From assembly GCA_963922205.1 (NCBI GenBank), contig CAWUHX010000043.1, positions 1,510,685 to 1,574,684 on the forward strand: a stretch of DNA of 64,000 nucleotides. Reading direction: 5' to 3'. Made by a program: the position numbers and the translations under genes. The notes under the pieces are model-generated. The model was not told the DNA's origin, did no database searches, and was given only the letters and a program-made list of their open reading frames with translations. This DNA comes from Romanomermis culicivorax. Taxonomy: Eukaryota > Nematoda > Enoplea > Mermithida > Mermithidae. Within the stretch, counting starts at the first letter, position 1. The number at the start of each line of letters is the position of its first letter. Positions 33,227 to 45,183 of this stretch are shown one piece after another.

Positions 33227-36200
33227 ATGAAATCTTATGGTGCATTTCGATGTTTGGCCAAGGGGCAGGTTAATAAAATTTTCGTCCAAAAAGCAAATTG
33301 TTCGTCGTCGGCCTCCAATATCAATAGTTGGACGCCGATTGAAGAAAATGCTCAGGAAATCAAAAGACAAGAACTTCTGGACCGTATCATTAGAGTCGAT
33401 CACGCAGGCGAATTGGGGGCCGACCGCATTTACGCTGGGCAGTCATTCATTTTAGGCAAGACAGAAGTTGGAGCAACGATAAAAGTATGTTTACCGACTG
33501 AAAATTTTCAATTTCTTCCATGTAAAATTTGGTTTCAATTACTGGACTTTTTCGGGTGAAATTTTCCTGTTACTAGCTTACACTGCTCACTATAGTTACT
33601 GTCTTACAGTAAGTTCTTGCCTTTTGCATGACGGCGTACATGTAACGGTGCTGAGGTGAGTTTTAGCGGGGTTTTCTGTAAGCGGTATCACACATTGTCC
33701 AAACTTTAAAAAGAGATCATTGACACGTATATAGGCGCTGGGAGGTTTTGGGGTTTTGGCCTAACCCAGGGAGTGTTTTGCCTCACCCAGGAAGTGTTTG
33801 AGTTCACCCATATAGGTGTTTGACCCCACACAAATATTGAATTTTCAAGTCGTGTCATCAAACATAGGTAAATTTCATCTCAGCAGCGTATCAAGTACTA
33901 ACCTATATGCGTGTCGGGGTTCGATGTTCGACCGACAGAAGAATATTCTAATAAAGCTGAGAACGAAACCAGAGAAACAGTACGAGTACTGATTCTTATG
34001 ACTGACGTAGAAAACGATTCAGAAATGAATACAAAGGAAACTATCAACTAGGAAGACATTGCGTAATTCTTCGCCTTTGTAGTACCGAAAAAGGATGCAA
34101 TCTTGTTGAGGTCAGAAAAGATGTTACGATTTTCTTATGACGTTTAATTTCTCTGGAACCTGATGTTGGTTTTCTGTATATTGATGACGTTGAATTCTGG
34201 CCTTGTTGCTTTCCATTATGAAGCATAAGACATTTGATACTGATCTATTAATTTTGTTTTGAATATCTGTTTTTATCACTAAATTGTGACATTTCAAAAC
34301 AAAATGATCGGAAAAATTTCGCTCCCAAAGCACTGTAGATATGATGCCAGTCGACCGCTTTCGTTGGGATCTAATTCAAAAACAGGATTTAAAATGATGT
34401 GCATTTACTCTTGACGGAGATATTGGTAGTTAAGGGCGGGTTAAAATTTGGTTGACCTCCCTTACATTTCCTTTGTTGCAGATGTTTAATCACTGAAAGA
34501 AAAATGGTCCCTAAAATAGTTTCTGTGGTCTGAAAAATCTATAAAATTTATTATCTATGGCGCGAAGCGACGAAAAGATCGAAATTTTGACGATTTTTTG
34601 TTTTAAAATGATCGTTTTCTACCAAAAATAGAATTTTCCAGCTTCTTATCGTAAAGGATGCGGGTCCTATACCTATCCCTATAATAGTCACGTCATTCTA
34701 GGTGATCGCCATGGCATAAGGCCGACCAATCCTGAAGGCGCTCCTATGGTACGCCCCCGCACCCCAATTACATGTACGGTGTAAGCATACATGTAATTGG
34801 GTGGTAGTGCTATGGGAACCCCCCCCCCAGAAATCAGGATTTTCCAATCCTATCTAGCCGTTGGGCGACTGCCCCCCAGGATTTTCCAATCCTATCGCTA
34901 GATATATAGTAGCCGTAGGAGCCCCCATACTTTTTGTCGGAAAAATATCAATTTTTTGATGAAAAATGTCAATTTTTGAACAAAAAATTGTCATAAATGA
35001 GAATTTTCTGGGCGCTTCGCGCCATGAATACATTTTTTCGGTCTTTTTTTGAAAAAATTACAATTTTTGAACTATTTTTCGAACTTTTTTCGTGAAATAA
35101 ATCGATTTTTTGCTTGAGAGACCCCCCCCCCCCCAAAAAAAAAAATTTTTTTTTGGGAATTACTGACCCCCGGCCTGAAAAAGTCGTCCGACCCCCACCC
35201 AGACCTCAGGGCTCCGTTACGTGTATGGGTATAAGTATAATTCGAAGTATTTCAAAAATATTCTAAAGAAATACACACAACCAATATATTTTGATCACAA
35301 AATTCACAAAAAATCTTGATTGTTCATTTCATCTGTCGCTTAATTTTAAACTAACAAAACTCAACAGTCTCTAAATGAAAATGTTTCCTTTTCATTTACG
35401 AGCACTGCTGAACTTTCTAATGATTAATTTTTTAGACAATTTCCTGTAAAATCGATATTCAGGAAATTGTAATTTCCATAGAAATGTACGGCTCCATGTT
35501 CAAATGATCATTCGACTTGTAGATCAAGAGATTATTTGTAATTTTTCCGATCAATCCTATAAATTCCCTAAATAGTGAATATTTTTTTGGAAGTAATTAT
35601 AGACATTTCCGAGTTTTGGACTCCTCGCATTTGGCAATTCTCACGTTTTCAGTTAATTCTTCAGCACATGTGGGAACAAGAAAAAGAACATTTGGAAACG
35701 TTCGAACGTCTTATTCCCAAACATCGCGTCCGACCCACCGCACTTTTGCCATTTTGGAATGCGGCAGGCTTCATGTTAGGTATAATTTTTATATTGAAGT
35801 TAACGAAAAATCACTTCGACCAAAAAAAAATCAATATTGATGTACATTCATTGATGATGAAGCTTTAGTTGGTTTTCGTAATATACTGCGCTAAATCTGA
35901 ATTTTTAGGCGCCACGACGGCTTTACTAGGCAAAGAAGGCGCCATGGCCTGTACAGTGGCCGTTGAAGAAGTTATCGCTGATCATTATAACGAGTACAAA
36001 ATAATGCTTGTATAAATATTCTTCTGTTGACAAAATCTTTGTATGTTTTAGCCAAATTCGAGAACTTTTGGAAGATAATCCTGAAAAAAACAAAGAATTG
36101 TTAGAGGTAAGAAACTCAGGTATTGTTCGCATTAAATGTTTTCCCAGATTTTGTGGATGCTATAGAATCACGCAATTTTAACAATCGGCTACAATCCTTA

Positions 36201-36534
36201 TTTTAATTTGTCAAAATTACTCGTAGATTTTAGAGAGAACCGATACAGTGTTTCCGATTACTTCCTGAAAGGCATCCATCACTGTTCTTCTATATGCTGA
36301 TACACAACGCCCGATTTTCAGGTCGTCAAAAAATTTCGGGACGACGAAATCGAACATCATGATACAGGCTTGGAAAACGACGCTTTAAAAGTAATACATA
36401 TTGTCGATAGTGTGTTCCTGCGTCTGTTAAAGCTAAGCTGTTGTTCTTCTTTACAGGCTCCATTCTATTCCATCTTGAAACAAAGTATACAATTCGGCTG
36501 TAGGGGCGCAATTTGGCTTTCAGAAAGAATTTAA
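33227..36534 (+). CDS. COQ7: COQ7, 5-demethoxyubiquinone hydroxylase, six exons
   Basis: The exons are 33227-33484, 35665-35779, 35909-35993, 36052-36106, 36322-36390 and 36457-36534, all with GT-AG junctions and consistent phase, giving about 220 residues. The protein is a ferritin-like di-iron enzyme of the mitochondrial inner membrane. It hydroxylates demethoxyubiquinone in the penultimate step of ubiquinone synthesis. Iron-ligand motifs are all present: [17 protein letters not shown], the EKEHLE Exx[13 protein letters not shown], and [24 protein letters not shown] and the C-terminal GAIWLSERI end are family signatures. Residues 1-45 are rich in Lys, Ser and Asn and plausibly form the mitochondrial targeting sequence. 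The chosen ATG is the one nearest the conserved part. Intron 1 (2.2 kb) carries a MITE and the others are short. Confidence 0.95.
34786..35227. mobile_element. hAT-like MITE, CATACATGTAA subfamily, in COQ7 intron 1
   Basis: 442 bp with ends CATACATGTAA and TTACGTGTATG. The flanking duplication is GGTGTAAG/GGTATAAG (7 of 8). A stray terminus CCCCAATTACATGTA just before it (34762-34776) suggests that a second, broken copy lies to the left. Confidence 0.85.
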
Positions 36535-38451
36535 TTAGAAAGTTCCTCGATAGAAAGATGTGCAGACTTGAGGATTATTATTTAGAAACTTTTCGGAGTC
36601 GTTAGCTGATAAAAACTTAATCCTATTTTTCATACTTATGGAAAATGAATCGAAGTCCTGGCAGATTTTTTTGATATTTATTGCTTCCACGCTATCAATG
36701 CTGAATTACTGCGACCCATTTATATTGAAATCATATACGCAGGAAAGTAGAGGTTCAAATTGGCGCGCAATTTTTACGCAGGGTAAAACTTTCTACTGTA
36801 GAAAAACGATGAATTTTTTCATCACGATGAAAGGCGAACGTAAAAATAACATCATACTTGTCGACATATTATTTTGAAAATAACTGTGTCGGCGCCTGTG
36901 TACTGCTCACGAAATTTCGACCATTTAGCTAGTTTTTCAAAGAATTTATCTGTTGTTCCTGTTTGCCGCTTATGGAGGAGAAAATTATTTTCGTTAATTA
37001 CAGTAATAAGCTAACTATTTTTTCCACGTCGAACTTACTTTCTGTCGTTTGTTGTTCCAGTTAGTCGATTATTATTTGTACCGTTAAAATCTGTCGTCGC
37101 GTCTATCATCGGTTCGAGTTTTGTTGACTTTTTGTTCTATCGTATTTTAATAACTTTCATTGCTTTTGTGTGTGCTGATAAAACGAACGTATAGAATTCG
37201 CTTTAGAGGAAGTAAGAAAATTTATGGTACAGGCTTCTTCCAGGATTTATCGTGATTGTGCGCAGATTAGAATCTTCTGATGTACGACTGATTGTATTGG
37301 GATCGAGTGATTAATTTTTTGTGTAATTTTTCATAGATCCCCAGGATAAAACAGTTCATGAGATTCACGATAAATGACGGGATCTTCACAATATATCCTA
37401 TAGTCTGTTTTTGATAAAATGTTTGTAAATCTAAAAATGACAAAAATTGATATTGTCGTCGACTCATTTACAAAAAGATTTTACAATAGAATTTTTCACT
37501 TGAAATATCGTTAACGGTTGGTGAGTAAGCTTACAAATTTCTAGTCCTTGTTATCAGCAGAAAATCGTAAAAATATGAAACTTGCTTCCCACTGTTATTA
37601 TTCACAATAATTTCGGCAAAAATCTTCATCTCACTTCTTACATACAGAGCTTTTCCTTCAATTGTTGACTTTCACCATGAATTCCCTAATTGAAACTTCG
37701 TCGATGCTCAAAATTAATCTTCGAAGCACAATTCGCAAAAATTCCGACAGTGTCTCATAAAAGCAAGTCCAAAATGAGTTTGAGAAAATTATTAACACTA
37801 ATTTTTCCACACATTCATAATCATAATCTGCTAGTGATTCTTGTGAAAATATGATGAAAGCGTTACAGTATGGAAAGTTTAATGGAGGTGAAAATTTCTT
37901 GGAATGTTAGACTATTTTAAAATATCTAATAGGAAACTGAAAAATAGAACGAGTAGGACGCACTGTCAGAACTTTTTCGAATACAAAATTCAACAATAAA
38001 AGCTTTGTACATATATTTTTCAATGCATATTTGTGTTATTTTCCATTTTAGAAGGTTTTTTTATGGAAAACTGACTGTTGTTCCCGCAATAGTTATTGGA
38101 GAATGAAATTTTGGATGACGCTGATGTCAGTATGCACTAATTAAGACGACAAAAAATTTGAAGCTGTTGTTCCTCCATAAAACCCTTGAATATGGATTTC
38201 GTTTCTTCTTGAACTGCTCATTTCCAGGCAAAATTCACTCTGGTTGTACAGATCGCACCGTTCACTTTGCTTAAGGAGTCATGTGCTGAAATGGATCCGC
38301 CTCCAGGAGGGTTACGTTTCTTTATTCTGGTCACTATTTGATTAGATGCACATGCAGGGCTTTAGAAAAAGTCCGATATGACTAAACAGTCGGAGACTAT
38401 CGCCAACAAAAATCCTAAAATTTTTTACTTCTGAATAGGGCTTGAGCCTAA
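36535..38451. other. Intergenic, nothing recognised
   Basis: COQ7 3' UTR and AT-rich spacer. TTTTTACTTCTGAATAGGGCTT at 38422-38443 matches the right end of the small element at 44624-44721. Confidence 0.4.
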
Positions 38452-38917
38452 AGGCTCATCTATACTTCGGACGCAAGGCTTGCGTTGCGTGCGTTGCGTC
38501 CGTTACGGCAAAAATGCGGAAGTATGGATGCTCCGCTTGCGTATCTTGCGTATTTTTCTTGCGTCCGAGTATGGATGCTCGATTGCGTTGCTTGTGTTGC
38601 GCTCCTTACGGCCGACGCTAGCATACGCAAACGGTACAGTAGGATTCTTGACTTGACGCAAGGAACGCAAGAAACGCAAGAATTTTCGCTCGTGTTTTCT
38701 TCGGATTTCCGAACTTCCCATTTCATTATTGATGCTGTTCATGCCTTCGTTGAATTTTTTCTTTCTTTTTTTCCAGCGAGTCGTCTACCGCGGTTATTTT
38801 TTCGTAAAAATGTCGTTATTGGGGGGAAGCTTGGTTTGTGGGCAATCCAGACTTCTGAAATGTTGGATCAGCCCGGGTTTTTGGTTTTCCTCAGGGGTTG
38901 TATGGGTGCCACTTTGG

Positions 38918-39090
38918 CATACCTGTAATTGGGTGGGGATTGGGAGAGCCTCCAACTTGGTGGAACCCTATACCCAAATGTTGCGACTCCCCCCAAATAC
39001 CGTTTTTTTTCCTCGAAGATTTTTTCCACATGAGAACCGGACCCAAAATTTTTTTCCTCATTTTGCGAAAATTTCCCACATTTTTAAAAA
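38918..39090. mobile_element. hAT-like MITE, CATACCTGTA family, right end unclear
   Basis: The left end CATACCTGTAATTGGGTGGG is clear. The interior continues as in the family (CAACTTGG, CCCTATACCCAAA, TTTTTTCC), but no right terminus follows before unrelated sequence. Confidence 0.6.
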
Positions 39091-39352
39091 CGTTTATAAT
39101 GTGTCTACGGATGCTTTTTGATGCATTTTAGGAGCATACCCAAGCATTTTGATGCTTTTTGATTCAGAAATCTGCAAAAATTGGGAAAAAATTGAGAAAA
39201 TTCTGGTTATGTTAGTCAAAATGAGCTCATGAAGAATATATTGGTGTTTTACAAGAGAAGAGAAAGCATTTCAACGACAGAGTTGTCATGAATTTATCCC
39301 TTATTTATATTTCTGTGGTTCCAATTGGGATTATCCAATTTTATTTAATTTT

Positions 39353-39685
39353 TTCCCCGGCGCGGAGCGCCAGAAAAAATTTTGGATTTTCACTTTCTAA
39401 AACGCTGTAAATTGAACCTTCACAACGTTGGGAAATAAATTAAAATCCGACTGATGAAGTATGATTTGCTCCCCATTCCAGTGTTGACTGTTAACTACTA
39501 GAATATGAGATGAGCTAATTTGATTGATAGAAACTGTTGATAATTAATTAGTAAGTGAAAGTAGATATGCTGACGGCCGCGCCTGATGAAAAATAATCAT
39601 TATTATACCCGTAACCGGCGCGAAGCGCCCGAAAATTTCGAGATTTTGACCTTTTAAAGTCCACCAAAACGCATCCTTTCGATTT
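39353..39685 (+). repeat. GGCGC-type dispersed repeat (partner at 17190-17665)
   Basis: Direct-orientation partner of 17190-17665, with two GGCGC palindromes (GGCGCGGAGCGCC near 39358 and GGCGCGAAGCGCC near 39617). The spacing is shorter than in the partner. Confidence 0.7.
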
Positions 39686-40075
39686 TGAATTCCCCAAAGT
39701 TTTTTCCACAATGAAAACCATACCCAAAATTTTTTTCCTCAAAAGACCCCATTTGAGGAAAAAACGGTCTCCTCAAATCGAAAAAATTTGGAAAAGAATG
39801 GCGTTTTTTGGCCTTTCTTGGGGTAAATTTTCGAAATAAGTATTTGGTTTTTTTCGACTTTTTTGAGATTTTTGGGGACTCCCCAAAATTGTGGAAATTT
39901 CGGGACTCCCACCCTTTTAGCGCCGTAGGAAACTGCTTGAAGCGCTATATTATGGAGGAAATTAGGAATGTTGGAAAAAATCTGCGTTCTTTTCATACGA
40001 GTGAAAAAAATCCATTCATCAAGACAAAAAACTAGTATTTCGATGCATTTTAGAATGTCGAAAGTTACCGGCGCT

Positions 40076-40282
40076 CATACCTGTAATTGGGGAGGGTTTG
40101 GAGGTCGACCAACCAACTTGGCCAATCCTGTACCCACCCCCCCCTCAGATTTAGAAAAATTAGAAAAAAATTGGACAAAAAGAGTCTTTTTTGGCCTTTT
40201 TGGGAAAATTTTCGACTTTTTTTTACCCCCTCCAAAATTGCTGGTTTCCCGCCCGAAACTGCTCAGAGCTCTTGCAGGTATG
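40076..40282. mobile_element. hAT-like MITE, CATACCTGTA family, intact
   Basis: 207 bp with ends CATACCTGTAA and TTGCAGGTATG, flanked by the perfect 8-bp duplication CCGGCGCT (40068-40075 and 40283-40290). Confidence 0.9.
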
Positions 40283-40374
40283 CCGGCGCTCTGCGCTAAT
40301 TTCAAGCTTCATTGGCAAAAACCCACTTTTCAAAATTTCGGATTGCGAATTTTTTGGGTTTCGGTTACTTCTGC

Positions 40375-40554
40375 ATACTTGTAAGACCTTAGGTCGGTTG
40401 TAGGAGGTAAAAATCAGCCTAAAAGTCGAAAAAACCCTATTTGTTTGCCGCAATCACGAAAATCTTTTTTTAAAGCCAGAATGGCACCTTTTTATCCAAT
40501 TTTTGATTTTTTGCATGCTGAGTCAGTCGGGGCTTAGAGGCTCCTCAATTACAA
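40375..40554. mobile_element. hAT-like MITE, CATACCTGTA family, decayed
   Basis: It opens CATACTTGTAAGACC and follows the family in inverted orientation (GGTCGGTTG, AAAAGTCGAAAA). The right end CTCAATTACAACTG is a decayed terminus. No duplication remains. Confidence 0.5.
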
Positions 40555-40749
40555 CTGTTTTTTTTGTTTGATAAGTCGTAATTTAAGTTCTTCACCACAT
40601 TTTTGACAAATTTAGATATATTTACAGCCGTTACTCGTGGGCTTTTCTGGGTATGTTCGGGTTTTCTTTGATTTGATTGCTAAAAATTTTTAAACATAAG
40701 ATCATTAAACCAAGTTAAAAAACCTAAAATTTTTAATTGGCCTACTAAA

Positions 40750-40920
40750 CATACCCGTAATTGGCCCTGTACCCAACCCTCCTCCCAGACTGGGAAAAAT
40801 TAGAGAAAATTAGCAAAAAAGTGCCTTTTTTGGGAAAATTTAAGAATTTTTTGGACCCCCCTCCAAAATTTCTGGTTTACCCCCCCCCCCCACCGACTGG
40901 TCGGACTTCTTACAGGTATG
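40750..40920. mobile_element. hAT-like MITE, CATACCTGTA family, short copy
   Basis: 171 bp with ends CATACCCGTAA and TTACAGGTATG. The flanks CTACTAAA/ACACTAAA agree at 6 of 8 positions. Confidence 0.8.
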
Positions 40921-41446
40921 ACACTAAATTCGCATGAATTGAATACTATTTCTGCTATGACGTACAATCAATGTCACTGGGAATACAAAAGAATGTGAAA
41001 GTTTGTTACTAGTCGAGGCTCTAAATGTTAAAAAACCGTGGTGAATAGAAGAACGAAATCCTAATGTTCTAATTTTACATACCTGCTACACTATTCAACG
41101 CAATTCAAGTCACAGTCAGGGCCGTTCTTAATGGTTTAGAGGCCCTCAATTTTTTTTCAATAATTATTATACACCATGCCATTTTTAGGTAATAGATGAT
41201 TCACTAATTTACGTACTTTAAAATATCTAAAAACTACGTTATTACAAGATTCTAACTATTCACTTATCAAAATACATGTTATTTGACCTTCATAGCACTC
41301 CTCTTCCGTATTTGTCAGTTGCATATCATCCTCCGTTTAACAAGGCTTAATTTAGGATAATATTTGTACTCTGGTATCAGAAAAATTGTCCGAATTTTAC
41401 TACCCATTAGCGTTACAAAGCGATTTATTCAATTGAGCGCTATTAA

Positions 41447-41685
41447 ATGATTCACTTACCTCGTGAGATAATCCAGAATCAAATCCTGACTTACTTATAC
41501 GGGAGCTACTGGATAGGAACGTACGCTGAAGCTAAAAGAGGTAAATGAAATTTTTTGTCTGTATGTTTTCAACTTCCGACTGTCTTTAAAGTCATTAATT
41601 ATGGATTTTTAATTTTTGTATTATTTTCATCCAACTAGATTTGAGTCCAGAGGTGCGTGCCGATTGTCCAGGACCATGGGAATAG
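41447..41685 (+). CDS. Candidate two-exon small protein, unrecognised
   Basis: Exon 1 (41447-41540) starts with ATG directly after an in-frame stop and ends at a good donor (GAG before GTAAAT). Exon 2 (41639-41685) begins after a pyrimidine-rich acceptor ending CAACTAG, keeps phase, and ends in TAG. The product is 46 residues: MIHLPREIIQNQIL..., an aromatic YLYGSYWIGTYAEAKR, then DLSPEVRADCPGPWE. Both exons are higher in GC than the intron. A further GC-rich open block with good splice sites lies at 41978-42064 but does not join in frame. I do not recognise the family. The single amphipathic segment recalls very small mitochondrial membrane subunits, but that is only an impression. Confidence 0.35.
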
Positions 41686-42824
41686 TCCGAAGTTTCCTCG
41701 TACGCCGCTAATAATGAGATTTGAAACGAAACTATGGGTCATTTCACCCTAATCGAAAATATTCTAGTCGATGCTTGTCGCAATTTTGATCACTCCGCAA
41801 GTTAGTAGAATGATAAACGATATCTGATTTATAATCCTCAAGAATTAAATTGTAAAAGATTTATTGTTCCTCAAAAATTTGATTATTGATTATTTTTGAA
41901 TGTCGAAATCTATTATTTTCCATGTCTCACGTCTTAAAAATTCAGAATTTCAACGGAACAAAGTTTTATTTTCAGCTGATCTTGCTCGACGTTTCGACCG
42001 GGATCACCTCGACTGGTTTTCTAGCGTCGATTATTCCCGTGTACATCAAATATGTGATTTTCAGGTGAGGTTAAAATGCTTATCACAGCTTCCTGTAGAA
42101 GAATCTAAATTTTCATAGAAAGTCTTTCTTGTAACTTGTTTTTCGTTTAGAAAATTAGACTTTTCGAATCATTGTTTGAAAAAATGTGAAAAAGCTTATA
42201 TTTTGTGAAATTTTTCTTCAACATTTCCCAAATATAGTAAGTATTCAAAATTCTTCACCTCCGAAAATTTGTTCTCGTATATTTGCATTCAGAGTTCATC
42301 TTCTGTTACCAGAAAGTCTCGACAGGGCGAATACGTAATTTGAAATCGTGAAGAAGAAAGATGAACGTGAAATTTTGTGTCACCATTATGTAAAATTTGT
42401 TTTCCTTAGTAAATGAATAAAACTCAAGAAGCCCGTTCCATTTTCATGAGATTTCTCAAAATCCTTTCGAGAAAAGATGGTTAATCATTTAATTTAACGT
42501 GAATTCTGCTAATCTCAGTTTAGTTGAAATGCTTTTGTTTGAAGAGGCGTACTATTTTTGGCTCAAATACTTATGAATTTGCTGGACAAAATTGTAATTT
42601 GATTCGCAAGTTTTTGATTGCGCCATAATTCTTGCGTCCGTTGCGCCACAAATTCGGAGTATGGATAATCGGCTTGCGTTGCTTACGTCTCCTTACGTTG
42701 CTTCCGTTGCGTGCGTTGCGTCAGATTTTTTACGTAACGTAAGCAACGTAACGCAAGCAACGCAACGTAAGCAACGCACGCAACGCAAGCCTTGCGTCCG
42801 AAGTATAGATGAGCCTTAACCCCT

Positions 42825-43087
42825 GTGACGATGCACAAAAGGTGCCATCATGCATTTTCCTCTGAACCCGTAGACTTGATGTTGCTCCTTAAAGTCACGA
42901 GCCCAGACCTGGATTTTTATGACAGGCACTGCTGCAGTCCCAACAGGGGATGCAAGGCTGTGCAGTCGATGGTAGAAAAGCTACCACCCAGTGTGCGAGA
43001 ACTGTTACACCCCCAGCAGAAAACGTCTTTTCGCTACAAAATGCGAAATTCTTGCAACTATTTCCAAAGATTGCGTTTGATAACCTA
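42825..43087 (+). pseudogene. Possible 3' internal part of an LTR element
   Basis: An open frame directly before the LTR-like repeat at 43088 has protein-like composition (DFYDRHCCSPNRGCKAVQ and KLPPSVRELLHPQQK) and continues into the repeat without a clear boundary. It could be the end of the internal coding region of the element whose solo LTR lies at 2451. No RT or integrase motif is visible to prove it. Confidence 0.3.
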
Positions 43088-44395
43088 TGTCAGGTGCCAA
43101 TCAAATTATCAATGTCACGTGATTCTTCTCACGCTGATATTCTATTTTGTTAATCGTTTGCCATTTTTACTTTATGATCATTTGTCATTTTACTTTTATT
43201 TCAATTCATTCATCATTTTTATACTCATTTCTGTTTCGTTTTTGTTGTATCATTTATTTTATTTTGTTCTTGTTTCATGCTGGCTACAGTATGCCCCTTT
43301 AGCTAAAAACTTCCCTCAAAGAGCACCAAGCGCTTGCAGCTTTTTTGGGTCATGTTACAAAATTGGTCGATGCAAAGAAAATAGCTGAGAGTTTTTGCTA
43401 AAGACGTTCATATGTTTAGCATAGGCACTAAAGTCGACCCCAATGCTAAAGGTATTCGAACTGGGAAAACGTGTATGTGCTCATAGGCATCTTCTGCACT
43501 GTTATCTCTGCAGAAGTTAGCCTGGGCATTGAGAACTCCACCCAGGTCTTACTGTAGCAGAAAAGGTCGTTAAAAGTGCATGTTGTTCTGTAATTTTGCT
43601 CATTTTTGGGTTTAGCGTCTCCTGTTGTTTTTAGTGCTCCATGCTGCTGTTTATTTGCATATTTTTACCCCACCGCGTACTGCCGCCTAATTTGCATATT
43701 TTCGTGCCCATCATCCTTTACTGTATCCAACCGCTGTCACCGTTTTATTGAATAAAAGTCGCCCCTGGCCTTTTATCAACGTTTAGCCACTTGAGTCGGA
43801 TTTACCCCCCTTCATGGTCACCCGTAGCCCCCAGGGACCCTTTACATTGAAATCATTGTTAGTAGCCGGACTAGGTGAGTTTCAGAGTATATTATTGTAG
43901 AGGGTAATAAGGGGCAACCCTTGTTAAGTCAGTTTTCCTCCCCAAGTCTTTCCCCAGCTAATAAGTGGTCTTCCCATTGGGATCGAGTTCAAAAGGGGAT
44001 TTCTTGGTTGACAATCGGGTCCCAGTTTCTAGGTCATCTCACAGATGACGCTGTCCCTCGTTCACACTGGACAAGACCTGGGTTTGTCACCCCTAACCTG
44101 GCTGCGTTATCCCTTATTCTACAGTAGTAACCCCAGAGCAGCATCACAGTACCTATAGTTCCTTCTATAGCTAGTACTAGCTGGGTTAGGTTCCCAAATA
44201 GAAAAGTCCAAGCCATCACCATAGTAGTGGGCCCACAGCTGCCCTGTGACCCATCTCTCTTACAGTGATTTGGGGACTACAGCTTACTCACAGTGGCTCG
44301 GGCTATCATCTATTAAATCTGATAAACTGTCAATTAATGATACAATTTTCACCCAACGTGACATGGCCTTTCAATTGATGTGACACCTCTAAGAT
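43088..44395 (+). mobile_element. Second copy of the 1.2-kb LTR, right end decayed
   Basis: It begins TGTCAGGTGCCAATCAAATT, matching the start of 2451-3646. It follows that LTR through CTACAGTATGCCCCTTTAGC, the AATAAA-containing block near 43748, TTAAGTCAGTTTTCC, ATCGGGTCCCA and GGGTTAGG. Homology fades at ATGTGACACC near 44390, without the ACGTGACA terminus. Large substitutions mark it as old. Confidence 0.7.
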
Positions 44396-44623
44396 TTTCG
44401 TTTTGTGCATTTATATGGTTTCCCATTGCGAAAGTTGAAAAATAGTCGAACAATTTCCGATATGACCAATCGAAAATCAGATCCCGCAAATCAAGTCATG
44501 ACCCTCTCTCGAAAATACTTTTTGAGGCAGGGCACACCGCTGGACAACATACACTTGATTTTAGGGGCTGTTACGAACGGGGCGGTTATATTTTCTCAGA
44601 GGGGTACTATTGGTTTTTTTCTG

Positions 44624-44721
44624 AAGCCCTATTCAGATGTGAAATCGCTGATTCTTAGGGTTAAAATCGGCGATCGTCGCCGACAATCATCGCAGGATAT
44701 TTTCACTTCTGAATTGGGCTT
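44624..44721. mobile_element. 98-bp inverted-repeat mini-element
   Basis: The left AAGCCCTATTCAGATGTGAA and the complement of the right end AAGCCCAATTCAGAAGTGAA match at 18 of 20 positions. The right-end sequence recurs alone at 38422-38443. No target duplication is clear. Confidence 0.65.
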
Positions 44722-44926
44722 AAAAATTATTTTGCGAAAAAAGGAGCAAAGAATTTTTTCATCCTAAATCTCAAAGATACTAAATAATTAAAGGATCGAA
44801 ATTCAAAGTTGCGTGTCAGAATCCACGATATCATGTGTACATCCCAACGAAGAAGTATATGTGAAAAATTTATTGTTAAGAAATGACAGTGAAATCGCTA
44901 ATAAACAAAATTTGTAAATTTTTGAG

Positions 44927-45183
44927 CTACTTCGATAGCCGCCAGGACGAATATGTGGATTGTAAATGATCAAACCTTGGAATCGGATGAGAAATGATCG
45001 TTTTAGAGCTGGTGTCGAGTTCCATCATTTGCTTGGAGTAGTTTGATGAACAATCTCCCAATTCCGAAAATAGTTTATGATCATAATTTTGCGTCGTCAT
45101 GGGTTCGTTGAAAAATGATATGCGGCAATGATCGCGCCGCGGCGATGGAATTTTCGGAACACAACTGGAGGATCTTCCGAAAA
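44927..45183 (-). CDS. Candidate terminal exon of an unrecognised gene
   Basis: On the minus strand an acceptor-like TTTGTCTTCAG precedes an 85-residue open frame ending in TAG. An AATAAA-equivalent lies about 55 bases past the stop (44867-44872 on the plus strand as TTTATT). Composition is protein-like and higher in GC than the flanks (SSCVPKIPSPRRDHCRISFF, then SELGDCSSNYSKQMMELD). No domain is recognised and no upstream exons were identified, so the call rests on composition plus the splice and poly(A) signals. Confidence 0.35.

Larger units (their letters stand above)
38452..42816. mobile_element. Possible 4.4-kb PIF/Harbinger-like element with 46-bp perfect TIRs
   Basis: The left end starts AGGCTCATCTATACTTCGG and the right end is its exact complement, with identity for about 46 bp. 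Both sides are flanked by TAA (38449-38451 and 42817-42819), the TWA duplication of PIF/Harbinger elements. Both subterminal regions are rich in TTGCGTTGC-type units, and the right one (42640-42816) is itself nearly palindromic. No DDE transposase is recognisable inside. Four smaller MITEs and a GGCGC repeat lie within it. Two separate MITEs that each lost one end would give the same picture. Confidence 0.5.

Noticed and set aside
41978..42064. GC-rich open block with a hydrophobic reading (LILLDVSTGITSTGFLASIIP)
   Set aside because: Two phases are open and neither joins in frame to the 41447-41685 ORF, so no product can be assigned.
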